From: Sipunculus nudus
Taxonomy: Eukaryota; Annelida; Sipuncula; Golfingiida; Sipunculidae
DNA length: 64,000 bases
Assembly: GCA_026874595.1 (NCBI GenBank)
Contig: CM049317.1
Span: 49,250,401 to 49,314,400, forward strand
Reading direction: 5' to 3'
Shown here: piece after piece, positions 33,651-47,131 of the stretch
How positions within the stretch are numbered: position 1 is the first letter of the stretch
How the letters are laid out: each line of letters opens with the position of its first letter
Translations under genes and position numbers: made by a program
Notes under the pieces: model-generated
Told to the model about the DNA's origin: nothing
Databases searched by the model: none
What the model saw: only the letters and a program-made list of their open reading frames with translations

Positions 33651-34578
33651 TGTGACGTCGTTGTCCGTCCGTCTGAACCACGTGCTCGTGCACACACACA
33701 CACACTCACTTAAGGCTCACAATAATGACAGAGACCAGCATATAAGGTAAAGGTATCTTTACTGCGTTTACCCTATCTAATACATAGAAAGTATCTACTC
33801 TAAACAAAAAATATGGAAATTCTGGGACTCCCTAACGCCCTGCTGCACTCTGAGGTCATTACCCAGACCAAGTTCTTCTGTGCTGGACTCGTGCGCCCCA
33901 GTCCTTAATTTCTACGCCTCTCGTCTCCGACGAACCTCAATCTTCCGCCGGCTACACTTTAGCACACTCTCTTTGTCTCGTTGACGAACCCTGACCCTGC
34001 CATTCTACCGCGCTGGTGTGCGTCTCACCAGTCTTACACCTTCCGGGATGTCCGCTTGTCCGTCAGCTGGACATGTAGTATAACATGTAGTAAACCAACT
34101 ATTTGCGCCCTTGCACTATAAGTGGTTTTCCACCTGGGGGTAAAAAGGGTCTTCAACCGCACCTTTCGATGGCATTCTAAGATCTGCGGCTTCAGTCCGG
34201 CTGGCGATCTCTCGTCGTTGGCGACTGTAGTTAAAGTGCCAAGGACTACAGTCTGGCAGCCCCCTTTTATTACCGGACTCCACTGAAAGCCACGGACTAT
34301 TCATGAGGTGCATGAATTACAAAACCATAACAAAAAGCAAAGTGCTTGGTAGCCCTATTAATATTCATTTGCACCTACACCCTAGCTAAGCCATTTACAC
34401 AGGCGTGTCCCCCTCACCTCTGAGCTTGTGATCTATAAACTTACTGACCCGAGCCTTTGTTCCAGTGTGCGGAAAAACAATGAACACTCTCTCAACCAGA
34501 ATAGCAAAAACAAACGAATGACCGCACCCATGTTTATTAATGGGCATTTTTGTGTGGGGAAATTTTTAACGCATCACA
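33651..34578 (-). repeat. 5' LTR (right copy)
   Basis: The ends are TGTGACG...CATCACA, a short inverted repeat with TG...CA. It is followed by GATAC. Length 928 bp against 916 bp for the left copy. Confidence 0.85.
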
Positions 34579-34583
34579 GATAC
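34579..34583. repeat. Target site duplication GATAC (right)
   Basis: Matches GATAC at 28257-28261. Confidence 0.85.
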
Positions 34584-37500
34584 ATTGTCATCCTCATCAG
34601 TGAAATACTACGTGACAACAAAATTAGCTTATAGATAAGTCATCTCCGATAAATTACTTTTAAAGTTGTGGTTTAAAAAAAACAGTTATTGCTTCAAATG
34701 AGATTTCTAAATCTCCAGTTTTCCAAAAATACGAAATTTATCAGTTTTACAGATGATCTGTAGAAACAAAACCTCTTAAAATGTTGCTTTTAAGGCTAAA
34801 CAATCTTATCGGAAATAAATAGCTTATTTACATTTATGAACGCAAGGGAAAAAAATGATGACATTTAATAGCATTTATTTAAGTGTAAAAGGAAATAAAA
34901 GGCTATGTACAAACCAACCTTGTGCTACGTGTGATAAAACTAAATATAAAAAGGTTTAAGTGAATATTTCTATCACCGACCAAAACGTTCTAAATAAGGA
35001 TTACCTGTATTATGCTTGTAAATCCATTCATCACTTTGCTTGGACATTAGATATATTATTATTATTGCGGTTATGAAGGTTGTGCAATATTCATCATGGC
35101 CTTTTGTAGTTTCATTCACGAAACTCCTTTCAGCCTTATAGAAAAAAAAAGATATGGGGGAGATTTATCCACCATGCGAGCTTTAAAAGCAGACCTTATT
35201 CGAATTGGATATGATATTTTCCAAGAATTGATTGATATTCTTATGATTATAAAAATGATTTGTTTAAAAATACTCTATATTTGCACTCGTATTTCGGGGA
35301 AAAAGAGTGATTCAAAATAACTTTGTTTCCTTCTTATACTCAGAAATCGTTAACGCTATGAAGTAGTCACCTCAGACACCCTCCCCTCAGACACCCACCC
35401 TCTCTTCCAAACTTATTTCGTAACTTTTGCCCTAATTTGTTTCCGAGAAATTTCATAATTAAGGCGTAAAGTTCAAATGAATGACTATGTGCATTTTCTT
35501 AGTGATCTCGATACAGTTGTCGATGCAGAATCTGCTTGTATACAGATCATGATTCAGTTTTATCTGGTGCTGACACCTGGTAAAATATCTTGGTACTTCT
35601 ATAAAAAATGGGGTATTATTTACTCTTTTGAAAGCGTTCTCATAAAATAGTTTTGTCTTATTCTAGCACGGCAGAATCCGACTTTTAAGGGCTGCCAGGA
35701 AACCCTTTCTCCCACAGCTAATTTGAACTAGTCCCGTAACACAGCATAGAGATTTAGTTATTGTTACATTTGTTTTAGCCTCTTACTTTGCATTTTTGAT
35801 CATAACTTCATATTTGCAAATAATCTTATTCTACAAATGGTCTTACTCGAAGGATCTAGTATAATATTAATAAGCGGTATAGTAACTGACAGTAATATCT
35901 TCTGATATCGCTTAACACCGAAATTGCCATGTTTTTGTTGGCTTTCCAAGATCATTGTTTAAACAAAAATAAACGAAAATGACCCGACAACTGACTTTGC
36001 CCAACTCCCTTTAACCTATGTTTATGGACACGAAAATTTTAAATCAACTTAGTGAATTATTGGGAAGGTTTTCTGTCAACAGACGGCTAATTTTAATATC
36101 AATAAGTATAAACCTTTTTGGTATAAACTTTTCTGCATGAGCATAATTGAGTGTATATGGACAAAGAAGAAACCTAAGGTAACAGTTCAAAAGGCACAAT
36201 TGCTTTTCTATTTGAATTCTTACTCTTATTTATGTGCGAATATGAAGCAAATTCTTACAACCCATGATAAAACATTTTCTTTGCCTGTACTTACTGACAT
36301 ATGTGAATCTAGTGACTCTGCGTTCTACATTACTACAATAATGTACAATTGATCAAACAAATGTGGCGTGTTTGTAAAATTAGCTGAATCAGACATCTAA
36401 ACAAATGTTGTATCTTAACTAACATAAAGACATGAAGAAATCGAAATTCAGAAACAGTTTGAATGACTGCAATTAAAATAGCAATGGTCAACGTCATATG
36501 ACAACACAAAGGGTTGCACGTGGGTGCGTCTGAGTAAGTGCAATGACCAGCTAGTAAGTGAAAAGGACATCATATAAAGAACGAAAGCATATGCATACCA
36601 TCAGTACACATGGCTTAAACTGTTTTCCATGAAAAGTTTAGCACAGTCTATTGTCATGTTATGTTTGAACGTTCCATGTCCAACTGGTATTATCGCCCTG
36701 CTAACGGTAAAAGTTGTTGTAACGCCCTAGTGACAGGTGTATGAGCTTTATATCTACAGGATATTAGTGCACAAGCTACATTAGTCCATGTTAACATACA
36801 AAATTACCATGTAACCGAAGATTGTTGACAGATCCCTCGTTGTTAGTGGTCAGAGCATATGGAGCAACGCAATCTGTTGTCATCTACAACCATTCCGCCA
36901 TTCATCATCGTTGGAAATCTTTCCATTACGACAATGCAGCCATAGAGACGCTCCTCGCAATTTTATAAGCATGTGGATATACACAAAAGGTACAAACTGT
37001 ACACCAGCAACTGGCTTATTGTTATAAAAGGATTATGGGATTATTTTATTTAACAAACCTCAATTATCGGATTGGGACGCTTAAATTTGGTTTGGCTTTT
37101 TCTGCGTCGAATTATTGACACAACACAAAGGGTGCCACTATTATTTTCAAGATCCGAAGATAAATGAAACAATTTCCTTTGTCCTTAATCAATCACCGTA
37201 CAATTCAGATTAACACAGACAGTAGCAAGGGCCAGCTGAATGCTGCTGCGCCTTATTAGTAGTTGGATAAAAATACATAAGTTTTAGGAAAGATTGGAAC
37301 AAAGTGGAAATTGATATTTTCGTCTTAGTCATATACCAAGTCAAGTAACATTAGATTATGTATAATTGAAATCGGCATAACCAGAAATCAAATTTACTAA
37401 TATCTTAACCCACTTTTTACAAGATGAATCAAGTTACACCAGTATCTTATCTTTACTTCGGTACTTCGTTTACCTTCATAACATATTTCAATTCAGACGG

Positions 37501-38450
37501 CATAGTATATATAATATATAATCAAACTCTTCAGACTACTAATAAATCTAATGTTTATTCTTTATAAGGTAATTTAAGTAATTTTAAACGTTATATGATG
37601 GATGTGAAATAACATGTTACATCTAAGTCACGACAATAAGATAGTAAGTTCATTTATCTTGTCTGTATTTCAAATGTAGCTGACTCATTATTGAATACTG
37701 CATTTTCTCCATCGTTGGCATATTTTATTATTTCTATTTCATGAAATGAAAAAAAAATAAGAGTAGCATCTGAACAAAAAGAGAAATTCTATTGGAAACT
37801 GATGCATTCCAAGGATACAATATGTTATAATACGTTTCCCTCAATAACTAGGTAGGTATACCAATTGCATGATCTGTTACACTTTCTTATGTTAACTTAT
37901 GCAATTGTATTGAACAATTTACATTCATCACGTTGTCGAATCATTGATATATTGATACACTTATCAATTGATCGATACCACCGAGTAAAAGTAATAAATA
38001 CTAACCGGTGAGTACTAAAAATAAGCAACTGTAAAGGATATATGATTATGAAATTTGGTACATTTATGCAATGACCTCATATAATATGCAAACTTAAATA
38101 TAACACCATTGGTTTATGACATAATTTTGGTCGTAACAAACAACATACATTGTATTGATTTTATAATATAAAATCAATTTGATATTTTTCACATCTGACA
38201 CATTTAGTAAAGATAAACGGATATTTTGAAATATGCAAATTAGACAAATTCCTCAAGGGTAATAAAGTTTTATTATTTGGATCGCATATGAGCACATTGA
38301 AAAGCAAGAATCCACCATAAAACGAATGTTATACCTTACTTCAAAGTAACACCTCTGTCGCTGCCCGATTAAATTGTGAGTGTGGGTTTCACTCAGATTT
38401 GTTTGTCAGCCTGTCTGTTTCTTGTTCTGCCTTCGGACTGTATGACATAC

Positions 38451-38488
<38 letters not shown>

Positions 38489-39766
38489 CCGGATAATTGT
38501 CGGCGTATAACTGCATGATAAGAGCATTACCTTAAAATTGAAAGGGCTAGCTACTTTTCCTTCGACTTCCTGACACAGAAGTTTAATTAACAATGTGTGC
38601 TGTCACATCCGGCTTGTTTTGTCCAATAAAAAATTCACATCCCAGCCAACCTGTTAGCGAATTATATAAGAACAGGATTGCGTTAGTAATCACTTAACTG
38701 CTCATCTAGGGAAGTGTATATGCGTTCTCCAGACGCATTCTGCGAACCCCATTGAATCAGGAACAGCATCAGGGGCTTGTCAGTGGTAAAGATGACTTGT
38801 GTTTAATTAATTCACTTATTCCTTTGTTCAAAACCGACTTCCTTGAGGTTTGGGAAAAGCCAAGTGTCAGGTAAGGCATGTTTTAGCAACATAAATGAAT
38901 TAAACAATACTAATCTTGTGTAGGGAATTACCGACTTAACAGTCGCAGTTAGTATAAAAGAGGATACAAGACTTAATGATCACGTTATACATAGTTAGAA
39001 TTTTACCTAGATGGCTTTACCCATACTATACTGCATTATTAATATGTTGTTCATAATATTTCATATTAATCGGTAAATATGGTGTAGGTAAAGTTTTAGT
39101 GCTGTCAGATAAATTCAAAGCATGTCGTGTGAATTATGTTCAAAAATATGAAATAAAAAATTCAACATAGAACTTGATTTCTTATATTCCAGGTCGATTT
39201 TCAATATATTTTTTTTAACATGGTTTCCGTTTCGTTGTCAGGATACCTAAAGCATAAAGAGCGACAAACAGTATTAGAGCCAGTCCTAAAAATCCAGTTT
39301 CCCTTGCTTAAGTGAATATATATAGGAGTTTATACCAAATGATGGATATTTATAATGATCGTTTTTTTAATGAACTATCCTCATAGGTCCACGCCGTTAA
39401 GTGTGCAATGATGGCTTTTGCTTTTATCTAGGTAGAACATTACATAAATAGAATCAGTCAAGTGTTACAACACACGTGGACTACTGTTTGCAAACTAAGT
39501 TAGGTTAAATAATCGCCATGGAATATATTTAATATGTAGTACAACCATTATCTGATCAAATTCTAATAAAAGGTGACGTTCTTAACTAGTTTATACTGTC
39601 TTCATCAGGTTAACGCTAATCTACATACATTAGATAATTTTGTTTCATAAGAAGTGCCTTAAATGCATCGTAAATATTCAGTAAACGGAATATGTGTATA
39701 TGTTAGTAAATATTGGTAACTGAGGATGTTTGTCTAACTTATGTTTACATGAACACTGGCATCCAG
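34584..39766. other. Non-coding, no gene seen
   Basis: AT-rich DNA. I find no exon with splice borders and family similarity, no transposon protein, and only a small (TA)n(TG)n tract at 38448-38488. Confidence 0.5.
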
Positions 39767-39889
39767 TGATTACACCAAGTCACAGTGCCAACTGCTTGGT
39801 GCCCAGGCTTCTACGGCAAAAGATGATTCAAATTGAGAATGTGAATTGTTTCACCTCTTCTGTGCAGGCATTCTTTTGTTTCGAATAAG
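39767..39889 (+). pseudogene. CTLD second-half exon with terminal stop
   Basis: Acceptor GGCATCCAG, phase 1. The frame reads VITPSHSANCLVPRLL... then ENVNCFTSSVQAFFCFE, the C...C...FxC ending of a CTLD, close in layout to the exon at 63827. TAA follows the final Glu, three bases before a GT (AATAAG|GTATCT) that would keep phase 1. It is either a terminal exon or one inactivated by the stop. Its first half is not found upstream. Confidence 0.6.
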
Positions 39890-40089
39890 GTATCTAAATT
39901 TATGACTTATTTAATTTATTATATTTCTTTTTATATAGCGCACCATGGACTTTTTTTAAATGTTAATCTTCATTCACCCTCCAAATATTGTTTATGATGT
40001 AATGTTCATCCAGCTGGTGGCACTGACCATTGTCGACCGGGACTATTTTCTAAATAAAGATAAAAGAATTGAATATTTAGAAAGTTGAG

Positions 40090-40356
40090 CCCGCCTGTTC
40101 ACTGATGCTTCGGAATGCCCCGCATGTCCACAGTGGTCCTGTCATTATCTTCAGAACGGATGTATTTTGTTACGCTACGGAAGGTTGACTTGGTTTGAGG
40201 CCATGGCTGAGTGTGAGATGGCGGGAAGATATCGCTGGTGTCCTGGTGACGATTTTCAAAAGGAAGAAATGACCTGGAAGAGCCAGACGTCAGTTTTGAT
40301 TCCCGGAGATGCATGGATAGGATGGAGGATGGAGGACTGGGTGGATGAGGCTTCAG
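40090..40356 (+). CDS. CTLD first-half exon
   Basis: Phase-1 acceptor (AAAGTTGAG) and phase-1 donor TCAG|GTAAGA; 267 bp. It begins with a Cys-rich lead (ECPACPQWSCHYLQNGCILL), then RLTWFEAMAECEMAGRYR (helix 1 with Cys) and AWIGWRMEDWVDEASG (W-x-G-W core). The frame is open throughout. I find no matching second half downstream, nor a leader exon. It may belong to a gene whose other exons are diverged, or be an orphan left by duplication. Confidence 0.65.
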
Positions 40357-40590
40357 GTAAGATCAATAAAAACATTTAGATGAAAAAATGCGAAAGCTTC
40401 TAATAGATTTCGTCACCATTTGTGAAACAATAATTTTTCTTCTTTACACACATTATGAAATACACTTGTTACTACGTTTTAAGAAGAATAAGATATCTTA
40501 ATATATCCTTTGCATGTCAGTTGAAATCAAGAAATCACAATTTCTTGGATGCATAACGAATGTCCTTGCTTATTTATAACCGTATGTATA

Positions 40591-40664
40591 ATAAATATAT
40601 ATATATATATACATATATAAATATATATACATGTATATATATATACACACACACATATATATAT
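40591..40664. repeat. (TA)n/(CA)n tract
   Basis: Alternating TATA with ACACAC interruptions. Confidence 0.9.
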
Positions 40665-40875
40665 AACCACATATAAAGGTTTCAGGTTTGAAAACAAAAG
40701 CATTGATATTAGGGGCATGTTTCCTCGAGTCAAACAAGGATATCAACTTAGCTTCTGATTTATAAACATTGGCTGTAATTAAAGAAAACATTGTTCAACT
40801 TAACCATGACTTTATAAGTGAATTTTCGCCAGCTGTAGGCGATATCACCCTTAATTATTACAGCAGTTTTAAGTT

Positions 40876-40876
<1 letters not shown>

Positions 40877-40934
<58 letters not shown>

Positions 40935-40990
40935 GCACATTATTATTATATATACGTATATACACACATACATATACATTTATATGTAAA
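40877..40990. repeat. (TA)n tract with interruptions
   Basis: A long TATATA run followed by ATATAC-type variants. Confidence 0.9.
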
Positions 40991-41050
40991 CATATACATT
41001 GATATACATGTATATACATGCATATATACACATTCAAACACTCATATAAA

Positions 41051-41062
41051 TATCTCTCTCTC

Positions 41063-41143
<81 letters not shown>
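41051..41143. repeat. (TC)n-(TA)n-(TG)n compound microsatellite
   Basis: CTCTCT passes directly into TATATA and then TGTGTG. Confidence 0.95.
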
Positions 41144-43722
41144 AATAACAACAATTTATCACTTAAAACGCGTACACTGCAGAATACTAATCCATGGTAA
41201 CTTTTGGAACGCCACTTAACATTTTCTACTGTATATAAATAACATAGAATGAACGTTTTTCTCCAGATTTTTAATTATGATCGCATATTTCATTAGCCAG
41301 GGAAAGTGGTATGACGTGTAAGGGTAAGTTGTATTGCACTTTTAAGGAGCAGAATATAAATATATTTTGACGTGTTTAATCACATCAGATTATAATAATG
41401 TTTGCTACCTTTGTATTGCTCCAAAAAGGCACTGTTTGTAGGTGGTGCTCTAACCGTCGTACGTTTCACTGCGATTGTGGTGCTCTAACAGTGGCACTGT
41501 TCACTATAATTTAGGTGTACTAACAGTGACAATATTGACACGGTGCCTCGCGTACATCCTACTTACATATAATTTATCCGATATACCTAGAGGTAATAAT
41601 CAGTAGTATATGGAGACACATTTGCTGCCCCTTATTACATAATCGTCAAAAGTAATGCACAGACAATTTTAAATATGTTGATCCACGAAGAAACCTAAAT
41701 CACATAACATAACTTCAACGGGCCCTAGTTTACAAGAGTTTACATGAATTAAATACTGGTCGAGGAGGTAAAATCAGAACAACTTCCGGGTAACTAAAGC
41801 TTGGCACTTAAATATAAGTGAACTCCCGCTGGGGATCTGTTACTGCCGGAACCCGGAGACAAGTGTGTCTGTGCCATTTTTTTCGGACAATTACCCACAA
41901 CCCTCCTGAAAGTACTGAATATTTATTTTAATGCAGGAATAAATGAATTGTTGACAATACATATAACTCCCACTAGCTGCAAATAAGTTTTTGATATTTA
42001 TATATATATACAACCCCGAAGTTATATGTTTTGAGCACGCTTAGTACCCCATAAACTTTCACCTAATGAAGTTTGCCGACCATTGCTACACAATACGAGA
42101 GAAACAAAAATAAGTACTCACATGCCATTATATAATTTTTTTCTTTCCATTGTTCGTTATAACCACTGTTTTAATAAAGACTGATGTAACAAGTACGGTA
42201 TTCCAGAATATGATTTAACGTTTAAGATTTGGCGACATATCAGTTTATGAGACAAATAGGCAAAATATTAACCATAACAAAATCATTATAGTACAGTAAT
42301 TGTAGTAATTAGTAATTACTGTAACAGTGATATGTAAATATTTCAATCGTAAGATATGATTAATGCATCACTGTTTATGTCTTTCCCATGGTTATACTGT
42401 AAGGATAATGTGAACTGATTAATACCCGGTTTGTGGTATTTGGGTTAATTAAAGGTAGCTGTCTTTACGCTCATCATTTGTAAGGAATTTCCTGTGAGGT
42501 TTCCTAGGAATATCATGTCTATATCTTCCATACGTTTTAAAAAATTAAATTCTATAATCATGTGTAAGTATGGAGCCAACGTATTAAGGGTACATCGTGA
42601 ATTCATTAGTAATAAGCTTACTTCTGTAATATTTTCTATCTTCTTAAATTTATAGAAGCGTACACTTGCATCTCTGTAACCTGTAGAGATCCATAGACCT
42701 CAAAGTTTAACTACTTATGGCCGATGTTGGCCAATATGGTGCTGCTATTGTATTCAACAATACAAGATGACCTATGACTGAACACGCGATCACTGGTGAC
42801 GATTGAGTGGCGCCTTATCGTGTGACTGACCTTCCCAAAATATTTGAAAGTGGAAAAAATTCCGTCAATCCTTCATGCATGCTTTTTTTCTAGTATTTGG
42901 GGGAGGGACTCTGAGAGGTCGGTCAAACTTCCAATCTTCTAATTCAATGAAATAAACTTCTCTTTTACCTAATTTATCCCTTTAAAAGAGTTGAACTTTC
43001 TCTAGCTCATATTCTGTTATCATTACAGAACAATCCTGGAAACCACGGCAAGTCTACAGAATTGACACACGAGGTATACCTTACCAAATAATTAATTATT
43101 ATATCTGTATGGTGGACAAGTATATTGAGTGGAGGAAAAAAAGGCGCGTTATTATATCTGTCATAAATGTATTGCTGGCAACTAATTGGGGAACATTTAT
43201 TTAAACTAACCCTCTTTGTATTTCTGCACATAGAAATTGCAAACACGTGTTTATTTTTTGTCTTAATATTATGGTTATTTTTAATTATTCATTTATTCTC
43301 TGGTACTATTTTTGTTCGAATACTTAAAAACGGATATACCAGATCCACTATAATCCGGCCAGATGTTTACCCTTGAGGCTATGCCTGCATGAGTATATGG
43401 CCGAGGTATTGGACAAGATTATATCTGTTCACACTTTTCTTTTACAACTAATTTAAAAATTATATTGGTGGCTACTGTCATAGAGGCTCATGAGCCGAGT
43501 AAAGGCATCCTTATATATGAAATAAATATGGACGGAGACGAAAATGAGCTAACAGGGAACATGCCTACTTAAAAAGGATATTGAATGATATTTTCACTGC
43601 AGACACAAAAACAATGTTAACCTTGTTCTTTTTGTTTACCGTTTATTTGTTCAATGTTTAATTGAGATTGTATATCTTTGTGTGTCTTTTGATAACATTT
43701 AATTTGATAAGCCAACTAAGTT

Positions 43723-43725
<3 letters not shown>

Positions 43726-43777
<52 letters not shown>

Positions 43778-43866
43778 ATTATAAAATCTGGTTACATATG
43801 GAGTGACCACACTTTGTTTGACCAGTCAATAGAGTATGATAATACTATATATACTATATATATACA

Positions 43867-43909
<43 letters not shown>
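43726..43909. repeat. Paired (TA)n tracts
   Basis: Two long TA runs (about 43730-43785 and 43845-43909) flank about 60 bp of ordinary sequence. Confidence 0.9.
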
Positions 43910-43912
<3 letters not shown>

Positions 43913-46900
43913 GAAATGGGGATACACATGTTTACTACTTTTAAGGACTCGAAGCATTTGTTTTCATTGAAACGAAAGATCCGCATTAGAATCTTTGGTT
44001 TTACTGGTGTTCATTCATTATGCTTTCCACATACGCCCTGTGACGTCCGGGTATGCACACAAAATTCCAAACCCCCTGCGATTACGAACAGTTTGCAGCA
44101 ATACATCGCAAAGGTTATAGTGAAATAACACTTTTTCGGTCAAGGCCAAGATCATTATAAAAATAGGATTATTCAGAATATAAACAATAAATTTACAGCT
44201 ATTCAGAATGAGATAAGGTTATATGAGTACACAGACAATGCCTAAATAATTTCATGTATCTGTAGTCGTGTCATGTTGGTGATTATATGTGTGGTAGGTT
44301 TCTATTTTAAATGTATAGATCAATGTTTTAAAAGTATTGGTGTAACGCCGATTTAAAAGTATCAGGGATAACACACAATAGCACTGTGGGGATGATACAA
44401 TCTCATTATCACACAACAGATAGGATTTTGTTAGACATTTCAAACAAGCATTCACCCACCACGGCTTCAGCTAAAATCCTGTTCAAACCTGTCTGTGCAC
44501 AAGCTTTCACAGTACAAAATTTCCATCCCAGGTAACCTCAAGAGCAAAGCTGCCCTCTAATTTCAATGAAGACTCTGCCCAGGACAAAGAAAACGCCCTA
44601 TGTCCCAAAGGCATAGCATCATTTCAATTTTAAACATGCTATAGTGATTAAGACTACCTCAGAAGTTTAAAGCGTGTGTATTATGCTAACCGTCCAAGTA
44701 AATATCACCAAAATCTGTTTTAAGTAATTTAAGTCACTAACAGCTTAACCACACAACCTAGTTTGCAACATAAAACCTCTCGCCACCTCGCGGCGGTATA
44801 ATTATATCTTTACCCTAACCCCAACCTGCCGCTGTATATTTTCTCTTGGATTACACACAGGCAATGAAGAAATTGACGGTGTTAATATATTGTTGTCCTA
44901 TTTAGAAATTCTCCAGATAGAGTATTCACATAATTTTGACAGATATAGACGGACGAATCGGATTTATTCCCGATGGATGATGTTATGTTGAACCTGATTA
45001 AATCAGGTGGCTCGATACTGCGGACATTGTGCCAGGCAGCAAAAAGAATGGGGTACATATTGAATGGATAGTCTATTTACGGATTGGTGATGGAATTAAA
45101 GGTTCGGTTATCGGGGATGGGGGGGGGATTATATTAACATAAATGATGTGATTATGATTTTCTCTCTAAAAAATATTGTGTTTATTTTATCGATGGACTG
45201 TCAGAAAATAATTAAATCAACAATACCTTATTAATGCCATTAAGCTTATGGATATAATGGCATGTAGGGCCCTTTTTTAGGGTTTTAAGGTTCTTGGCGC
45301 GATCCTAGCCGGTAGCATTAAAAATTGGGCAAAAATCTAAATATAATATTAAAAATAATTTTGAGAACTTTGAAAAAACATAGAAACCTGACATCCAAAA
45401 GGCGAATCAGGTTGTGTAACTTGCATAAATAAATTACATTAAGCCTCGTTCATTAGATAGAACTATGTAATCATCGTTCAATGGGTTACACGGTTCAACT
45501 GACGCCCCCATAAAATAACAATTAGCATTACCCTTACATTATCCCTTAGCTCTGGTATATGTCTTTAAAACTGAGCAGGTATTTCCTTTCTAATTAAACT
45601 GTTTCTTAGTGGGCTCGACCCACTCGTTAATCAAGGTGGATTTAATCACAATATTTAACATACATGCTCACTCTGTAAAGCTTGCATTGCTAATATTTAG
45701 ATTGTTGTCACCAGCTCCTGTGAAGATCAGATAAATTATATCAAATATGTTTTAATTAATAAGGTTCTCTTTGGTATACATTTAGCTTTTGATTTAGGGT
45801 TTGGTAATATATTGGGATCCCTCTCTGCCCTTAATTATCAACAAGTTAGCAGCATGTATATGAGCTGAACACTTTATTCATCAAACCATGTAACCTCCAT
45901 TTCCTAAATGTTACGGCAGGCATGAAGCACTCCTTAAACTATTAGTTTGCCTGATTTATTTGTTAATTCTGGCATTTCCTGAACGCCTCCCTTTTTACTT
46001 CTTTATATAATTTACTCAAATTGAAACTTGTTTATAACAGTTTATTGAATATGAAATAAATAATAAAAAAAATGAATAAAAACGACAAAGTGGAGTACAA
46101 AAACAACAGAATTCCAATTTAAATTCAGATATAGGCCAATAGGTAAATAAGCTTATATTCCCGGTTTCTGTGTAGTTCAGAAAAATGATGAATTTAATAT
46201 TTGTTTGAAATACCTTATCCGGTCAAACACAATAAGTCGAGTCCCTTTTAATCCCAAAGTATTGCGTTAAACCTTACTTTTGGCGGCAATATATAAATAA
46301 CTCATATTTCCGTACAATATGTTTGTACTATAAATATAAATTATATTGATACAATTATAAACGGTGTTTCTGTTTTAAGCAGTATAACATTTAGGTTACA
46401 GATACCTACTGTTGTGTGTTGATTCTTTATAGTGAGGTACATATGGACATGTGGTTTATAAACTTCCGGTTAATGCACACATGCACAGATATATATATAT
46501 ATATATACATATATATATAGAGAGAGAGATAGATAGATAGACAGATAAATAGATCTCTCTTTTATCCCTCTTTCACCTCATCTCCACTTTCATTAAACCA
46601 GCGTCGTCCCCAAATCCCACCGCAACGCCTTGCCTTTTGGGTGCATTGAAACGCAACTTTATCTTACACAGGATTATAGATAGATCAAATTAGAATGCAT
46701 GTACTAAAATAGCCTTTTAAACAAAATGAAAATGAAGTTTTATTTTGTTCTCAACAAATCATCAATATAGTCCTGACATACCGGCTAACAATGAAGATCA
46801 CTCAACTTACAGTAAAAAGACAGACTGTATTAGACAGGAATTAGATAGTCAAGGATAAAAAAATATTCATTTGGGGTCATACTGGGATATAATTACTTCT

Positions 46901-46939
46901 TGTGCATGCTCAACGACGTTTCTGAATCTGGAACCTTTT

Positions 46940-47131
46940 CAGGGGCGAATCCAGGATTTAAGAAAAAGAGGGGTCCAACACAGGAAGACTAATGACAAAC
47001 CTAGAAAAGGACCCCGAGTCAGAAAAGGGGTATCTAACCCGCAGAAATGGGTATGAAAATCTTATTAAAAGACTGCACGGCTGAAAACGGGGGATCCGGA
47101 CCCGCTGAACCCTCCCCTTGATCCGCTTCTG
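46940..47131. mobile_element. Non-autonomous hAT-like MITE
   Basis: Begins CAGGGGCGAATCCAGGATTT and ends with the imperfect inverse TTGATCCGCTTCTG. The terminal CAGGGGCGGATCCAGGA-type repeat is common to hAT-derived miniature elements. CTTTT lies on both sides, a partial target duplication. It is about 190 bp and non-coding. Confidence 0.6.

Larger units (their letters stand above)
28262..34578 (-). mobile_element. Gmr1-like Ty3/gypsy LTR retrotransposon (gag-PR-IN-RT order)
   Basis: Two LTRs of about 0.92 kb and a GATAC target duplication enclose a minus-strand internal region. Reading 5' to 3' on the minus strand: primer site, gag (33096-32376), protease (about 31860-31530), integrase (31260-30435), reverse transcriptase (30060-29178). 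Integrase upstream of reverse transcriptase is the order known from Gmr1-like elements and differs from ordinary gypsy elements. The copy is dead: stops and shifts interrupt each domain, and the RNase H region is missing, coding similarity running into the LTR. Confidence 0.85.
40357..46939. other. Intron or intergenic DNA with microsatellites
   Basis: No supportable exon. Contains several (TA)n and mixed tracts listed separately. Short frames of IYIYIY type are microsatellite artefacts. Confidence 0.45.

Noticed and set aside
38792-38877. Leader-like exon ending GTGTCAG|GTAAGG, similar to the other leader exon donors
   Set aside because: The only ATG in that frame meets TAA after four codons and no hydrophobic leader follows; the donor match alone is not enough.
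40570-41219. Open frames of IYIYIY and LSLSLS type on both strands
   Set aside because: They are translations of (TA)n and (TC)n microsatellites; the same holds near 48434, 49919, 50144 and 54175.
41281-41325. Possible CTLD second-half exon after the exon at 40090 (acceptor before GGAAAGTGGTATGAC)
   Set aside because: In the required phase it hits a stop within four codons and lacks the Cys pattern.
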